DNA of 64,000 nucleotides, from assembly GCA_014359885.1 (NCBI GenBank), contig JACIYN010000043.1, positions 19,021-83,020 of the forward strand, given 5' to 3'. This document shows, one piece after another, positions 45,557-54,691 of the stretch. Each line of letters starts with the position of its first letter. Position 1 is the stretch's first letter. Origin of the DNA: Desulfacinum sp. (GTDB lineage: Bacteria; Desulfobacterota; Syntrophobacteria; Syntrophobacterales; DSM-9756). A program made the position numbers and the translations under genes. Below the pieces are notes generated by a model that saw nothing but the letters and a program-made list of their open reading frames with translations, did not search any database and was not told the origin of the DNA.

Positions 45557-45780
45557 TTAGGGAGCGTTTAACGGGCGGGGATCAACCCCGCCCCTACGCA
45601 AGAGCTTAACGCGCTTATGTAGGGGTGGGCTTTCTGCCCGCCCTTCAGGGCCGCACCACGAAAAAGAATCGTCCAATCAGAATCCGATAGCTCACCCGAC
45701 GTCCGGCGATTCCTCCCCAGCCCTAAAGGGCTGCGCTACGAAAAGAGAGATCATCCTCGGCGTTTTCGGACAGGCGCCTA
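45557..45780 (-). repeat. Palindromic intergenic repeat, copy 5 (behind hypC)
   Basis: On the minus strand it begins on the hypC stop: TAGGCGCCTGTCCGAAAA, CGCCGAGGAT, a T-rich run, and the CAGCCCT-AA-AGGGCTG hairpin (45718-45724/45727-45733). Next come GATTGGACGATTCTTTTTCG, a GGGCGGGC/GCCCACCCC module and a GGGCGGGG/CCCCGCCC palindrome (45573-45580/45586-45593). It ends near TTAGGGAGCG at 45557. It fills most of the 338-bp gap; 45440-45556 shows no gene. Confidence 0.85.
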
Positions 45781-46029
45781 ATCCCCATCCCCTTCCGGCG
45801 GGAGCGGATCCGCATGGGCGGCCAGCTCCCGGAGGAGCCTCAGAGACTCCTGGGCTTCCCGGGGGTCCACCTTGTGAAGCGCAAATCCCGCGTGGACGAT
45901 CACGTAGTCGCCCACTCGGGCGGGTTCGGGGAGCAGGGTGAGGGAGGCGCGCCGGACGGCGTCCCCCACCCGCACGGTGGCCATCTCCTCTTGAATTTCC
46001 ACGATTTCGGCGGGAATAGCTAAACACAT
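45778..46029 (-). CDS. hypC: Hydrogenase assembly chaperone HypC/HupF
   Basis: 83 residues. MCLAIPAEIV at the N-terminus contains the essential Cys2 and the MCLAxP signature; VGDYVIVHAGFAL is the conserved second block. It carries the Fe(CN)2CO unit with HypD and binds the immature large subunit. It lies 3 bp after the maturation protease gene. The other hyp genes are not in the window. The TAG stop is part of a repeat element. Confidence 0.95.
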   Translation of the reverse strand: MCLAIPAEIVEIQEEMATVRVGDAVRRASLTLLPEPARVGDYVIVHAGFALHKVDPREAQESLRLLRELAAHADPLPPEGDGD

Positions 46030-46032
46030 GGT

Positions 46033-46551
46033 TCATCGATCCTCGTTTTCGCCCGAAGGCGAGGGGCTCTTGGGCATCCAGGTCCCTCCGGCCTTACGGA
46101 TCTCTTCCAGTACAAGCCTTTCCAGCTCAGGCACCGCAGCCGCCACCCCAGGGGTGAGTTCCGTGCCCCAGGGCGAGATGTCCTGAGGCTCCACGCCGAC
46201 AATGACCGCCGAAGGCCGGTGACCCAGCACCTCCGCATAGGCCAGAGTCTCCAGCAGATCCAACTGGTGGATGGAATTCTTGAAGGTCACCCGCTTGTTG
46301 AGCGCCTCGGCCGGCAGCCGGTATACGGTTCCCGGAGTCCCCCCGTTTTGGACCGCGTCGATGACGATCACATGATCGGCCTGAGTGATGGGATCCAGGA
46401 GGCGCAAGCCCAGGGTGCCGCCATCCATCAGCTCCACGTTTTCCGAAAAAGTATAAGACCCTTCCAGGCGCTCCACAAGGCGCACGCCCACCCCTTCGTC
46501 CTTGAGGAGAATGTTTCCCACGCCCAGAACCAGTATGCGATTTGCTTCCAT
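46033..46551 (-). CDS. hynC: [NiFe] hydrogenase maturation protease (HyaD/HynC type)
   Basis: 172 residues from the ATG at 46551 (longer in-frame starts to 46572 exist; ribosome sites are weak). LVLGVGNILLKDEGVGVRL is the signature, with the Glu that binds Ni. VELMDGGTLG and VIVIDAVQNGG contribute the Asp and the substrate cleft, and SIHQLDLLETL includes the His. It cleaves the C-terminal peptide of the large subunit after Ni insertion. It sits between the large-subunit gene and hypC. Confidence 0.92.
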   Translation of the reverse strand: MEANRILVLGVGNILLKDEGVGVRLVERLEGSYTFSENVELMDGGTLGLRLLDPITQADHVIVIDAVQNGGTPGTVYRLPAEALNKRVTFKNSIHQLDLLETLAYAEVLGHRPSAVIVGVEPQDISPWGTELTPGVAAAVPELERLVLEEIRKAGGTWMPKSPSPSGENEDR

Positions 46552-46628
46552 AGGAATGCCCATCATGGCCACGGCAGGCCTTAGTCAAAAGTGGTGCCGG
46601 ACGGGCCCGAAGCCCGCCCAGGCAATAT

Positions 46629-46664
46629 CAAAGGGGATCCGGCCTTCGGCCGAATCCCCCTTTG
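46629..46664 (-). repeat. Intercistronic hairpin between hydrogenase large subunit and protease genes
   Basis: Imperfect inverted repeat with CAAAGGGG-AT-CGGCC arms around TTC. There is no T-run behind it on the minus strand, so it is more likely an mRNA-stability or processing element than a terminator. Confidence 0.5.
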
Positions 46665-46722
46665 AACCGAATTACCGGGGCCGCCCCGGAATCCCGCTAC
46701 GCCTTCCGTTCGGCAGGACGAC

Positions 46723-48363
46723 CTACACCACCTTGAACTTGTACACTTCGTTGGTGTTGGGGTCAATCACGTGCACACCGCAGGCGATGCAGGGGTCGAA
46801 GGAATGGACCGTGCGGAGGATTTCCACGGGCCGCTTGGGATCGGCCACCGGGGTCCCGATGAGGGCCTCTTCCACCGGTCCCGGCTTGTCGGCCGCACAG
46901 CGCGGCCCCAGGTTCCACGTGGACGGCACCACCAGCTGGTAGTTGGCGATCTTCTTGTCCTTGATCTCGATCCAGTGGCCCAGGGCGCCGCGGGGAACAT
47001 CGTTCAGGCCCATGCCTTCGGCCTGGTCCGGCATTTCGTAGGGCTCGAAGGTCTTGGTGTCGCCCTTCTTGATGTTTTCCACCAACTGCATGATCCAGCC
47101 TTCCATGGCCTGGCCGATGATCTGGGTCTCGATGGCCCGGGCCGCCGTCCGTCCCAGGGTGGAAAAGAGCGCATCGGCGGAAACACCCAGATGCTTCAGC
47201 ACGCCGTCCACCGCCTTCTTGGTGGGTTCGTGGCCCTTGGCGTAGGCCACCAGCACGCGGGCCAACGGCCCCACTTCCATGGGCTCGCCGTTGTAGCGCG
47301 GCGCCTTCATCCAGCTGTATTCCTTGGCCGTATCCAGCTTGCTGAACTTGGGCTTGGTCTCGCCCTTGGCCGGGTTGAGATCCTTGTCGCCTTCGTACCA
47401 GCTGTGCTTGACGTGCTCGGTGATCTTGGCCGGGTCCACGCCGTCCACCTTCTTCAGGTTGCGCTTGAAGATGGCGCCGCGCGGGAAGAAGAGGCTGTCG
47501 GGTTCCTTGGCGCTCTGCGGAAACTCACCGTAGCACAGGAAGTTGGTGGTGCCGCCGATACCGGCCCAGTCCTTGTAAAATCCGGCCACCGCCAACACGT
47601 CCGGGATGTAGACGTTGTTGACGAAGTCCATGGTTTCCTTCCACAGGTAGAGGAATTCGGAGATGCGATCGGGATTGAGATCCGCCGCGCAGCTTACGCC
47701 GCCCACCACCAGGCTCTGGAGATGGGGGTTCTTGGCGCCGAAAACCGCATGCATGCGGGCCGTGCGGGCCTGCTGCTTCAAGGCTTCCAGGTAGTGGGCC
47801 GCCGCGATGAGGTTCACTTCCGGCGGCAGCTTGTAGGCCGGATGGCCCCAGTAGCCGTTGGCGAAAAGACCCAACTGGCCGCTGTCCACGAATTTTTGCA
47901 ACCGCGCCTGGACCGCCTTGAAATCGCTGGGACCGCTCATGCCAGCCGGGGACACATCGTTGGCGATCTTGGAGGCCTTCACCGGATCCGCCTTGAGGGC
48001 ACTCACCACATCCACCCAGTCCAGGGCATGCAGGTGATAGAAGTGAACGATATGGTCGTGCAGGAACTGGGCGCCCATGAGCAGATTGCGGATCAACCGG
48101 GCATTGTCCGGGATGGTGACGCCCACCGCGTCGTCCACGCACCGGATGGAGGCCAGGCCGTGCACGTAGGTGCACACGCCGCAGGCGCGCTGGGTGAACA
48201 ACCAGGCGTCCCGGGGATCCCGGCCCTTGAGGATGATCTCCAGGCCGCGGAACAGCATGGAGCTGCTCCAGGCATTGGTCACCTTGCCATTGGCCACTTC
48301 CACCTCTATGCGCAAATGACCCTCGATTCGGGTGATCGGGTCAACCACAATTCGTTGTGCCAT
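46723..48363 (-). CDS. hynA: Periplasmic [NiFe] hydrogenase large subunit
   Basis: 546 residues, group 1 uptake type. N-terminal metal motif RACGVCTYVH (RxCGxCxxxH) and C-terminal DPCIACGVH (DPCxxCxxH) supply the four Cys that hold Ni-Fe. The 15 residues after that His (VIDPNTNEVYKFKVV) are the peptide removed by the maturation protease. VDPITRIEGHLRIEVEV is the conserved start. It is exported with the Tat-signal small subunit. It takes up H2 and passes electrons to cytochromes c. GAGGAGAGG precedes the ATG. Confidence 0.97.
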   Translation of the reverse strand: MAQRIVVDPITRIEGHLRIEVEVANGKVTNAWSSSMLFRGLEIILKGRDPRDAWLFTQRACGVCTYVHGLASIRCVDDAVGVTIPDNARLIRNLLMGAQFLHDHIVHFYHLHALDWVDVVSALKADPVKASKIANDVSPAGMSGPSDFKAVQARLQKFVDSGQLGLFANGYWGHPAYKLPPEVNLIAAAHYLEALKQQARTARMHAVFGAKNPHLQSLVVGGVSCAADLNPDRISEFLYLWKETMDFVNNVYIPDVLAVAGFYKDWAGIGGTTNFLCYGEFPQSAKEPDSLFFPRGAIFKRNLKKVDGVDPAKITEHVKHSWYEGDKDLNPAKGETKPKFSKLDTAKEYSWMKAPRYNGEPMEVGPLARVLVAYAKGHEPTKKAVDGVLKHLGVSADALFSTLGRTAARAIETQIIGQAMEGWIMQLVENIKKGDTKTFEPYEMPDQAEGMGLNDVPRGALGHWIEIKDKKIANYQLVVPSTWNLGPRCAADKPGPVEEALIGTPVADPKRPVEILRTVHSFDPCIACGVHVIDPNTNEVYKFKVV

Positions 48364-48437
48364 CTTTTTCCTCTCCTCTTTTCATCGTCGGTTCCCACGA
48401 GGGGCTTCGGCCCCGACTCATCCGCCCGACTAGGGCC

Positions 48438-49388
48438 CTAGAGCGCTTCATAGAACGGAGACATGGAATCCCAGAAATCCGGCTCGCTGCAGCCGATGCA
48501 GGGATGTCCCGCCTGAACGGGCCAACTGGTCCCTTCGTTGAATTTGACCTTGGGGCAGTTGTTGTAGGTCTCGGGCCCCTTACAGCCCAGGTTGTACAGG
48601 CAGTAGCCCAGCCTGGCTTCCTCGGACCCCCATTCTTCCACGAATTCCCCGTTTTCGAAGTGGGATCGGCGCGGACACTGGTCGTGGACCGTCTTGCCGT
48701 AGGCGAAAAGCGGCCGGTTCTTGTCGTCCAGTTCGGGGAGTTTTCCGAAGAGGAGATAGTTCACAACGGTTCCCACGAAGTTGATGGGATTGGGAGGACA
48801 GCCGGGCACGTTCACCACCGGGGTCTTCAGCAGATCGCCCAGGGCGTCCGCCACTCCCTTGGCTCCCGTGGGGTTGGGCGCCGCCGCCTGCACCCCGCCG
48901 AAGCTGGAACAAGTGCCGATGCAGATGGTGGCCAGGGCCTTGGGGCAGACCTCCTTGGCGATGTCCAGCATGGTCTTTCCGGCGATCATGCCGTAGATGC
49001 CGTTTTCCGCCGTGGGGATGGCTCCCTCCACCACGCAGATGAACTTGCCTTCGTATTTTTTGACCGTCTCGTGCAGCACTTCCTCCACGGAATGCCCCGC
49101 GGCGGCCATGATGGTCTCATGGTAGTCCACCGAGATGGTTTCCAGAAGAAGCTCATCGATCCAGGGATAGGTGGTGCGAAGCACCGCTTCCGTGCAACCC
49201 GTGCACTCCGCAAAGTGCAGGTACACCACCGGGGGACGCTGCGGGTTGGTGAGCGCTTCCGCCACCTTGGGAACGAACGAGGGGGCCAAACCCATGGTCG
49301 CCGACACCAAGGTGCAGAATTTCATGAAATCGCGCCGCGTCACGCCCTTTTGTGCCAGTTTTTCCTCCAAGCTTTTTTGTCGCTCCAT
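48438..49388 (-). CDS. hynB: Periplasmic [NiFe] hydrogenase small subunit
   Basis: 316 residues from the ATG at 49388 (GGAGGAGGTG just upstream). Tat signal [17 protein letters not shown]. Proximal cluster: [16 protein letters not shown] and PGCPPNP. Medial/distal clusters: His in RRSHFE and Cys in [16 protein letters not shown] and HPCIGC. It carries electrons from the Ni-Fe site to a periplasmic acceptor. There is no C-terminal membrane anchor, so the enzyme is probably soluble, as in sulfate reducers. It is the first gene of hynB-hynA-hynC-hypC. Confidence 0.96.
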   Translation of the reverse strand: MERQKSLEEKLAQKGVTRRDFMKFCTLVSATMGLAPSFVPKVAEALTNPQRPPVVYLHFAECTGCTEAVLRTTYPWIDELLLETISVDYHETIMAAAGHSVEEVLHETVKKYEGKFICVVEGAIPTAENGIYGMIAGKTMLDIAKEVCPKALATICIGTCSSFGGVQAAAPNPTGAKGVADALGDLLKTPVVNVPGCPPNPINFVGTVVNYLLFGKLPELDDKNRPLFAYGKTVHDQCPRRSHFENGEFVEEWGSEEARLGYCLYNLGCKGPETYNNCPKVKFNEGTSWPVQAGHPCIGCSEPDFWDSMSPFYEAL

Positions 49389-49582
49389 CAAAACACCTCC
49401 TCCTCTGCCAAGACCATCGACCAAAGCCCTCAATTTCATGGGTGCCGGAAGGCACCCGCCGCCCTGCCCGCAGGGAACGACCTCGCCCCTTGTTCAACCA
49501 AATGTGCACGGCGCCTTGCGCCAAGATTCACAGACGCCCCACAAAACACCCCCTGGCGCGTCGGCGGGCCGCAGCCAACAAT

Positions 49583-49611
49583 TCTATATCACTGGGCATT
49601 TTGCCAGTCAA
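49583..49611 (-). promoter_or_regulatory. Putative promoter of the hydrogenase operon, overlapping a dyad
   Basis: Minus-strand TTGACT (49611-49606), 17-nt spacer, TATAGA (49588-49583). The spacer contains an imperfect dyad, ACTGG/CCAGT, which could be an operator. It gives a leader of about 190 nt with a small hairpin near 49441-49458. Confidence 0.55.
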
Positions 49612-50062
49612 CAAGTGATTACATTCACAAGCACAAGGTGCCCAGCGTCGCGACACTTAAAATGCACAACTCCCGCCTTCGCCCCAATCCCACCCTTGAA
49701 AACCAATAGACACGGGCGCGTCTTCAGTCGAGCAACCAGCAAGAACGGGATCTGCCAAGGAAACAGCGGGAAGAGAGGAGATCCACGGGTGAACCCCAAA
49801 GATCACGAGAGGCAAAGTGATGAGCAATTCAAGAGGAGAGGCGGAGGAAGGAAAACCACATCGAACCCAAGAGTCGAATCCGGCTCGCTAAATCGCCCAG
49901 GGCGCACAACATCCCTATATCACAAACCCCGCACCAAAACGACGGGCATTCCCCGCAAAAGGCCAAGCGCCACCGCAAGATCGTTATCAGAACAGGCTAC
50001 AGCCTCCAGGGGCGGTTCACGAACCACCCCCTTGGCATCAACGGACGTGCTTGATCCGGCCA
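49612..50062. other. Intergenic region without recognised gene
   Basis: Lower-GC stretch between the hydrogenase promoter and the 58-residue gene. Open frames here are short, have no ribosome sites and no recognisable domain. I see no RNA gene. Confidence 0.5.
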
Positions 50063-50239
50063 TCAATTCAGGACCGTTTCCTGGAGTTTTTTGAGGATGC
50101 GCGTCGGAACAGGGTAATCATCGTTGGCAAAGTAGAGCTTGAGGATTTCGGGGTCGAACTCGATGGCCTTCGCAGCCTCTTCGAGAGGCATGCCCTTTTC
50201 CTGAAGCTTTTCCACAAGCTGCAATTTTTCGGTCAGCAC
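50063..50239 (-). CDS. 58-residue protein of unknown function
   Basis: Read from a GTG at 50239 with GGGAGGGG directly upstream. Sequence begins MLTEKLQLVEKLQEKGMPLE, continues with EAAKAIEFDPEILKLYFAND, and ends RILKKLQETVLN. The LQEKGMPLEEAAKAIEF part looks like a helix-turn-helix-sized helical pair, but it is too short to call DNA binding. It stands alone with no operon partner. Codon use is like that of true genes. Confidence 0.65.
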   Translation of the reverse strand: MLTEKLQLVEKLQEKGMPLEEAAKAIEFDPEILKLYFANDDYPVPTRILKKLQETVLN

Positions 50240-50382
50240 CCTTCCCCTCCCTTAAGCAATATTTCACAAGTCTCAAAACAGAGCCAAACCACTTGCCTTC
50301 TGAGAAGGCATTTTAGGCTTTCAGCAACTAAAATCAAGAAAAAACAAACTCTTCCGCCAAAAGAACAAGCCTTGAAATGGCA

Positions 50383-50412
50383 AAAGGCCGCAGGGTAAAC
50401 CCTGCGGCCTTT
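50383..50412. terminator. Bidirectional Rho-independent terminator
   Basis: A perfect 13-bp stem (50383-50395/50400-50412) AAAGGCCGCAGGG/CCCTGCGGCCTTT with loop TAAA. It ends transcripts from the receiver gene at 50.6 kb. The rest of the 50240-50613 gap shows only an uncertain open frame on the minus strand (50442-50586). Confidence 0.85.
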
Positions 50413-50613
50413 CACTGGAAAAGGGGCTCTCCTCTGGAGGATCAGGATCGTGAACGGGAAGAGGTCACCTGGAATCGAGATTGCGCATCAAGAACAGTAG
50501 GATCCATCGCTTGAACGCGAACCTTTCGCACATGCACTGGAGAATGAGAGATCAACCGTTCGCCAACCGCCGCAGTAACATCCGCCACAACAACATCCGC
50601 ATGAGAAACAAAT

Positions 50614-51066
50614 CTAGAGAGTCCCTTCCCTGAGATAAGAGGCCGGCATATCCTTGCCGCCGACGGATCGGGGCAGTTCCACCACAACAGGACCTTTCCA
50701 CACCAGCTGGAGCATGCGCTCGAACTCCACGAGATCAAAGGGCTTCTTCAAAAAGCCGTCCGCCGCAGCCGCCACATCACGAGAAATGAAATCCAGGTCG
50801 TAGAAAGAGATCAGCACCACGCGAGATACACAATGAGCTTCCTTCAGTTTCTGCGCCAGCTTCGCCCCGTTGCCGTCAGGCAGATGATATTCCGTAACAG
50901 CCAGTTCAAAGGGAGCTTCCGATGCCAACCGGAGCGCCTCACTGCAACTTCCGCACGAGAGAACCTGATACCCGGCCTTACTCAAGCACTTTTCCAAAGA
51001 GCGCCTGAACGGGGCTTCGCTTTCCACCAGGAGCACGCGTCGTACCAGAGAGAGATTCCGCTTCAT
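50614..51066 (-). CDS. Stand-alone receiver-domain protein with Glu at the phospho-acceptor position
   Basis: 150 residues, one response-regulator receiver domain plus a ~25-residue tail. Fold markers: VLLVESEAPFRRSL (acidic pocket), LAVTEYHLPDGNG (phospho-site loop), VVLISFYDLDF (switch Ser) and GFLKKPFDL (Lys-Pro). The residue that should be Asp is Glu59, and the Mg-binding Asp pair is Glu15-Ser16. It is therefore unlikely to be phosphorylated normally and may be locked in an active-like state. There is no output domain. The ATG is at 51066. It is downstream of, and in line with, the NtrC/HK pair but 290 bp away. The partner is unknown. Confidence 0.82.
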   Translation of the reverse strand: MKRNLSLVRRVLLVESEAPFRRSLEKCLSKAGYQVLSCGSCSEALRLASEAPFELAVTEYHLPDGNGAKLAQKLKEAHCVSRVVLISFYDLDFISRDVAAAADGFLKKPFDLVEFERMLQLVWKGPVVVELPRSVGGKDMPASYLREGTL

Positions 51067-51356
51067 ACCGCCTCCGCTCGCAAGTCAATTAGAGCAACTC
51101 TCGTGCCACAGCAGGATCATTTCGAGAAAAAGAGAAGGACCCTTGCTCCAAAAGGCTTCCCGGCCGTTTTCCCCCTTTCAAGAGAGGCCACTTCCTCCCA
51201 CAGGATGACGAATATTCTTCATATAGCGATCCTTCTCGCGACGGCCGACCTTCCGGATCCGTCTCCACAGGCTTGTTCCACTGGCTCACAAGCCCTGAAG
51301 ATTATTCTCACCCCCCTTCGACCCCAATGAACACTATTCTCCAAATGCTCCAAAGG

Positions 51357-52745
51357 TCATGTGTCCTCCAGGCCGTACTTTTTCATCCGATAGACCAGCA
51401 CGTGCCGGGGGATGCGAAGGTAACGGGCCGTCTTCGACTTGTTTCGGCCGCACTTTTCGTAGGCCTTTTGGATGATCATCCGCTCCGCCTCCTCCAGAGG
51501 CAGCTCCTCCTCGGGAAGTTCGGACAGGAAGGCCAGAGCGGAATCGCTTGGGGGAACCCCGGCCATTTCCGGGGTCAGGAAATGGAGGTGTCGCGGCAGG
51601 ACCAGCTCCTCGTCCTCCAGGAGAACCACTCTTTCCATGGTGTTTCGAAGCTCCCGCACGTTTCCCGGCCAGGAGTAGGACCGCAGCAGCCCTTGGGCTT
51701 CCGGGCTGATGTCCCGAAACCTCTTCATGTATTTGTCGTTGAGCTGTTCCAGGAAAAAGCGCGCCAAAGGGATGATATCTTCCCGCCTCTCCCGCAGGGG
51801 GGGGAGAAAAATCCGGATGGTGGCCAGCCGGAAATAGAGGTCCCTGCGAAACTCCCCCGCTTCGCACGCTTCCCAGAGATCCCGGTTGCAGGCCGACACC
51901 ACCCGGATATCCACCCTTTTCTTTTTCGTGGATCCCAGCGGGTAGAATTCCTTTTCTTCCAACACGCGAAGGAGCTTGGCCTGAACTTCCGCTGGAAGAT
52001 CGATCACTTCATCCAGAAAAAGGGTCCCGCCGTCCGCGGCTTCCAAAAGCCCCTGCTTCCCCTCGGTGCGCGCCCCCGTGAAAGCGCCCCGCTCATAGCC
52101 GAACAGCTCGCTTTCGATGATTTCCGGGCTAAAGACGGCACAATTGAGGGCCACGAAGGGATAAGCCGAACGGGGGCTGGAACTGTGGATGAGACGAGCG
52201 AAGAGCTCCTTGCCCACACCGCTTTCGCCCTGGAGCAACACACCGGCGTCGGCGCTCTGGGCGCTCTTGATGGCCAGCTCTTGAGCCTCCAGAAAGGCGG
52301 GGTGACTGCCCACCAGCTTGTGCACTCGATGGAGCCGTTCCACCTCCCTGCGAAGCCGGTCCACTTCGTTCCGGAGACTGGCGTTTTCCAGGGCGTGCTT
52401 GACGGTGAGCTCAAACTCCTCCAGGTCCACGGGTTTGACCAGGTAGTCGAAGGCCCCCTTTCGCATGGCCTGGACCACATCCCGGACCTGCTCGTAGGCG
52501 GTGACCATCACCACGGTGGGCGACGGACGCAGGCTTTTCAATCGATCCAGAAGATCCAACCCGCTCTGGTCGGGCAGTCCAATGTCCAGAAGCACCAGGT
52601 CCGGTTCCGTCTCCACCGCCTTTTCGAAGCCCCGGGCGGCGGATTCCGCCTCTTCCACGCTGTAGTCCTTTTCCAGGAAGCGCTTGATGGCGCCCCGAAA
52701 CCCCGCTTCATCGTCGATAATGAGAATCTTTTGCTTGGCTCGCAT
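51357..52745 (-). CDS. Sigma54-dependent response regulator (NtrC family)
   Basis: 462 residues. Receiver domain 1-120 with intact acidic pocket IDDEAGFR and phospho-Asp in LVLLDIGLPDQSG. AAA+ domain with Walker A GESGVGKE, GAFTGA (sigma54 contact), Walker B GGTLFLDEV and the R-finger region FRRDLYFRL. C-terminal Fis-type helix-turn-helix (NKSKTARYLRIPRHVLVYRM). It activates sigma54 promoters when phosphorylated by the kinase encoded 34 bp upstream. Target genes are unknown. Confidence 0.95.
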   Translation of the reverse strand: MRAKQKILIIDDEAGFRGAIKRFLEKDYSVEEAESAARGFEKAVETEPDLVLLDIGLPDQSGLDLLDRLKSLRPSPTVVMVTAYEQVRDVVQAMRKGAFDYLVKPVDLEEFELTVKHALENASLRNEVDRLRREVERLHRVHKLVGSHPAFLEAQELAIKSAQSADAGVLLQGESGVGKELFARLIHSSSPRSAYPFVALNCAVFSPEIIESELFGYERGAFTGARTEGKQGLLEAADGGTLFLDEVIDLPAEVQAKLLRVLEEKEFYPLGSTKKKRVDIRVVSACNRDLWEACEAGEFRRDLYFRLATIRIFLPPLRERREDIIPLARFFLEQLNDKYMKRFRDISPEAQGLLRSYSWPGNVRELRNTMERVVLLEDEELVLPRHLHFLTPEMAGVPPSDSALAFLSELPEEELPLEEAERMIIQKAYEKCGRNKSKTARYLRIPRHVLVYRMKKYGLEDT

Positions 52746-52779
52746 TCAGCTTCCACGTCGCCCCCACAGGGAAGGGGGA

Positions 52780-54465
52780 TCAGTTCAGTCGGGTTCCTTC
52801 CGCCGCCGGTTCCCGGTTCTTCTCGTCCAAGGGGAAGATCACCCGGAAGGTGCTTCCTTCGCCCCAGGTGCTCTCCACTTCCATATGGGCCCCGTGCCGC
52901 TCCAGGATGCGACGGCAAATGCTCAGTCCCAGCCCCGTGCCTTCCGCCTTCCGCGTGAAGAAGGGATCGAAGATGCGTCCTTCGTCCTCCGGCAGGATGC
53001 CCTCTCCCGTATCTTCCACGCTGAGCACGACGGCGGGGATTTCGTCGGCATAGCGGGTCCGCACCGTCAGCCTTCCCCCTTGGGGCATGGCTTCCACCGC
53101 GTTGATCAAAAGATTCATCACCACCTGGCTGATCTGGTCCGAGTCCATCACCAGATCGGGAAGCGCCTCTTCCAACTCCATGCGGAAGTCCACATGGGCT
53201 TTCCGGATGTGCACCTTGGAAAGATTGTGACAATGGCGCACAATGTCGTTGAGATTCGCCGACAGGAATTGGGGTTCCCTGGGCCGGGCAAAACTTAACA
53301 CTTCCCGCACAATCGTATCGATTTTCCGCACCTCCTGGAGCAGGTCCCCCAGCATCTGGGATTGGCTCTCATCCAGCTCCAGTTCCCGCTGCAGCATCTG
53401 GGCGTTGAAGTTGATGGTGGCCAGAGGGTTTCGAATCTCGTGGGCGATACCCGCAGCCAGGGTTCCCAGGGACTTCAGGCGTTCCGTTTGTTGCAAGCGC
53501 TGTTCCAGGCGCCGGGCTTCCGTTTCGTCCTTTTCGTAATAGACGATCCGTTCCAACTGGGACGACAAGTTGAGGACGGGAAAAGCGTAGAAACGATAAA
53601 AGCCGCCCCATCGGGGATGGGGCCCTTCCTTTTGCACCGGTCTCTTGGACCACATGCACTCCCGGATGGGACAGCCGCTGGGAGGCTCGGCCGTGGAATA
53701 GAGCACGCGCCAGTAGGGAGCCCCCAGGAGTGTCTCTTTGACCCCGTACACGTCTTCCGTGGTCCGGTTCACCCTCAGGATCCGTCCCGATGCCTCCACG
53801 AGAAAGATGCTGTGCTGGATGGCGTCGAAACTGATTTCCAGCTCCGTCTTGGCGCGCTGCACGGATTCGAAAAGCTGGGCGTTTTCGATGGCCACTCCGA
53901 TCTGCTGGCCGATGGTGGTCAGGAATTCCTTGCGGTCGGGGCGAATCTGCAGTTCCCCGTGGTTGGCCACGTAGAGAAGCCCCAGGATCCCGTTTTGGGT
54001 GAAGAGAGCGATGCGCACGATCTCCTGAATCCCTTCTCCGGCCATCCTCTCCCGCAGATCCGGGAAAAAGAGGTGGTCCAGGGGAAGCCAGACCACGGGC
54101 TCTCTTCTTCCGAAGTCGCGTAGCCAGGATTCCTTGACCGGGAAGGATCGAATGCTGGAAACCAGGGTCGACGAAAAGCCCTGCTGGGCGGCCAGCGACA
54201 TGACCCGCTGCCCCCGTTCGTCGGCACGCAGCAAGTAGATGGCTCCCATTTTGAAACGCAGGGTGCGCAAGATGGCCATGAGCGATTGATGGAGAACGTC
54301 CTCCAGGCGTGGAGAACTATGGATGGCCGAAGAAATGTCAAAGAGGATCTGCAGCTCGTTGTGCTGGCGAAGGATTTTTTCCTTCAGCGACGAGGCGGGA
54401 TCCAGGGGGGCAGTCCCCCCCGCAGGCAAATACTCACTCCCCGAATTCCACCGGCCTGTCGTCAT
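52780..54465 (-). CDS. Cytosolic sensor histidine kinase (GAF-PAS-HisKA-HATPase)
   Basis: 561 residues, no membrane segment. GAF domain ~45-205, PAS ~210-320 (IFLVEASGRILRVN), with Cys residues in SGCPIRECMWS that could sense redox or metal. HisKA has GIAHEIRNPLATINFN. HATPase has NLLINAVEAM, SVEDTGEGI and GTGLGLSICRRI. AAGGAG is 7 nt before the ATG. It forms a two-component system with the NtrC-type regulator downstream. The signal is unknown. Confidence 0.93.
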   Translation of the reverse strand: MTTGRWNSGSEYLPAGGTAPLDPASSLKEKILRQHNELQILFDISSAIHSSPRLEDVLHQSLMAILRTLRFKMGAIYLLRADERGQRVMSLAAQQGFSSTLVSSIRSFPVKESWLRDFGRREPVVWLPLDHLFFPDLRERMAGEGIQEIVRIALFTQNGILGLLYVANHGELQIRPDRKEFLTTIGQQIGVAIENAQLFESVQRAKTELEISFDAIQHSIFLVEASGRILRVNRTTEDVYGVKETLLGAPYWRVLYSTAEPPSGCPIRECMWSKRPVQKEGPHPRWGGFYRFYAFPVLNLSSQLERIVYYEKDETEARRLEQRLQQTERLKSLGTLAAGIAHEIRNPLATINFNAQMLQRELELDESQSQMLGDLLQEVRKIDTIVREVLSFARPREPQFLSANLNDIVRHCHNLSKVHIRKAHVDFRMELEEALPDLVMDSDQISQVVMNLLINAVEAMPQGGRLTVRTRYADEIPAVVLSVEDTGEGILPEDEGRIFDPFFTRKAEGTGLGLSICRRILERHGAHMEVESTWGEGSTFRVIFPLDEKNREPAAEGTRLN

Positions 54466-54691
54466 CCGTCAACTCCTTGTCGAATCCTTGCTGAAACCTT
54501 TACCAGCCGGACGCACCTGGCGCTGAAACGGGAAATGAGCGATCGCTGCAACCTGGAGACCATCCGAGTCCGAAGGAGAACGTTTCCCACCGCCCCCCAA
54601 GATCTCTGGACCACATTCAAGGCAAAAGGAACGGGAAGATGGACACGCAACATGCCGGCTTTTCAATGAAACCGGAGTAAATACTACGGAA

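Noticed and set aside
50442..50738. Minus-strand frame of 98 codons overlapping the receiver gene
   Set aside because: Most of it overlaps the receiver gene in another frame. The downstream part (ADVVVADVTAAVGERL...) looks vaguely coding but has no start with a ribosome site, so I did not call it.
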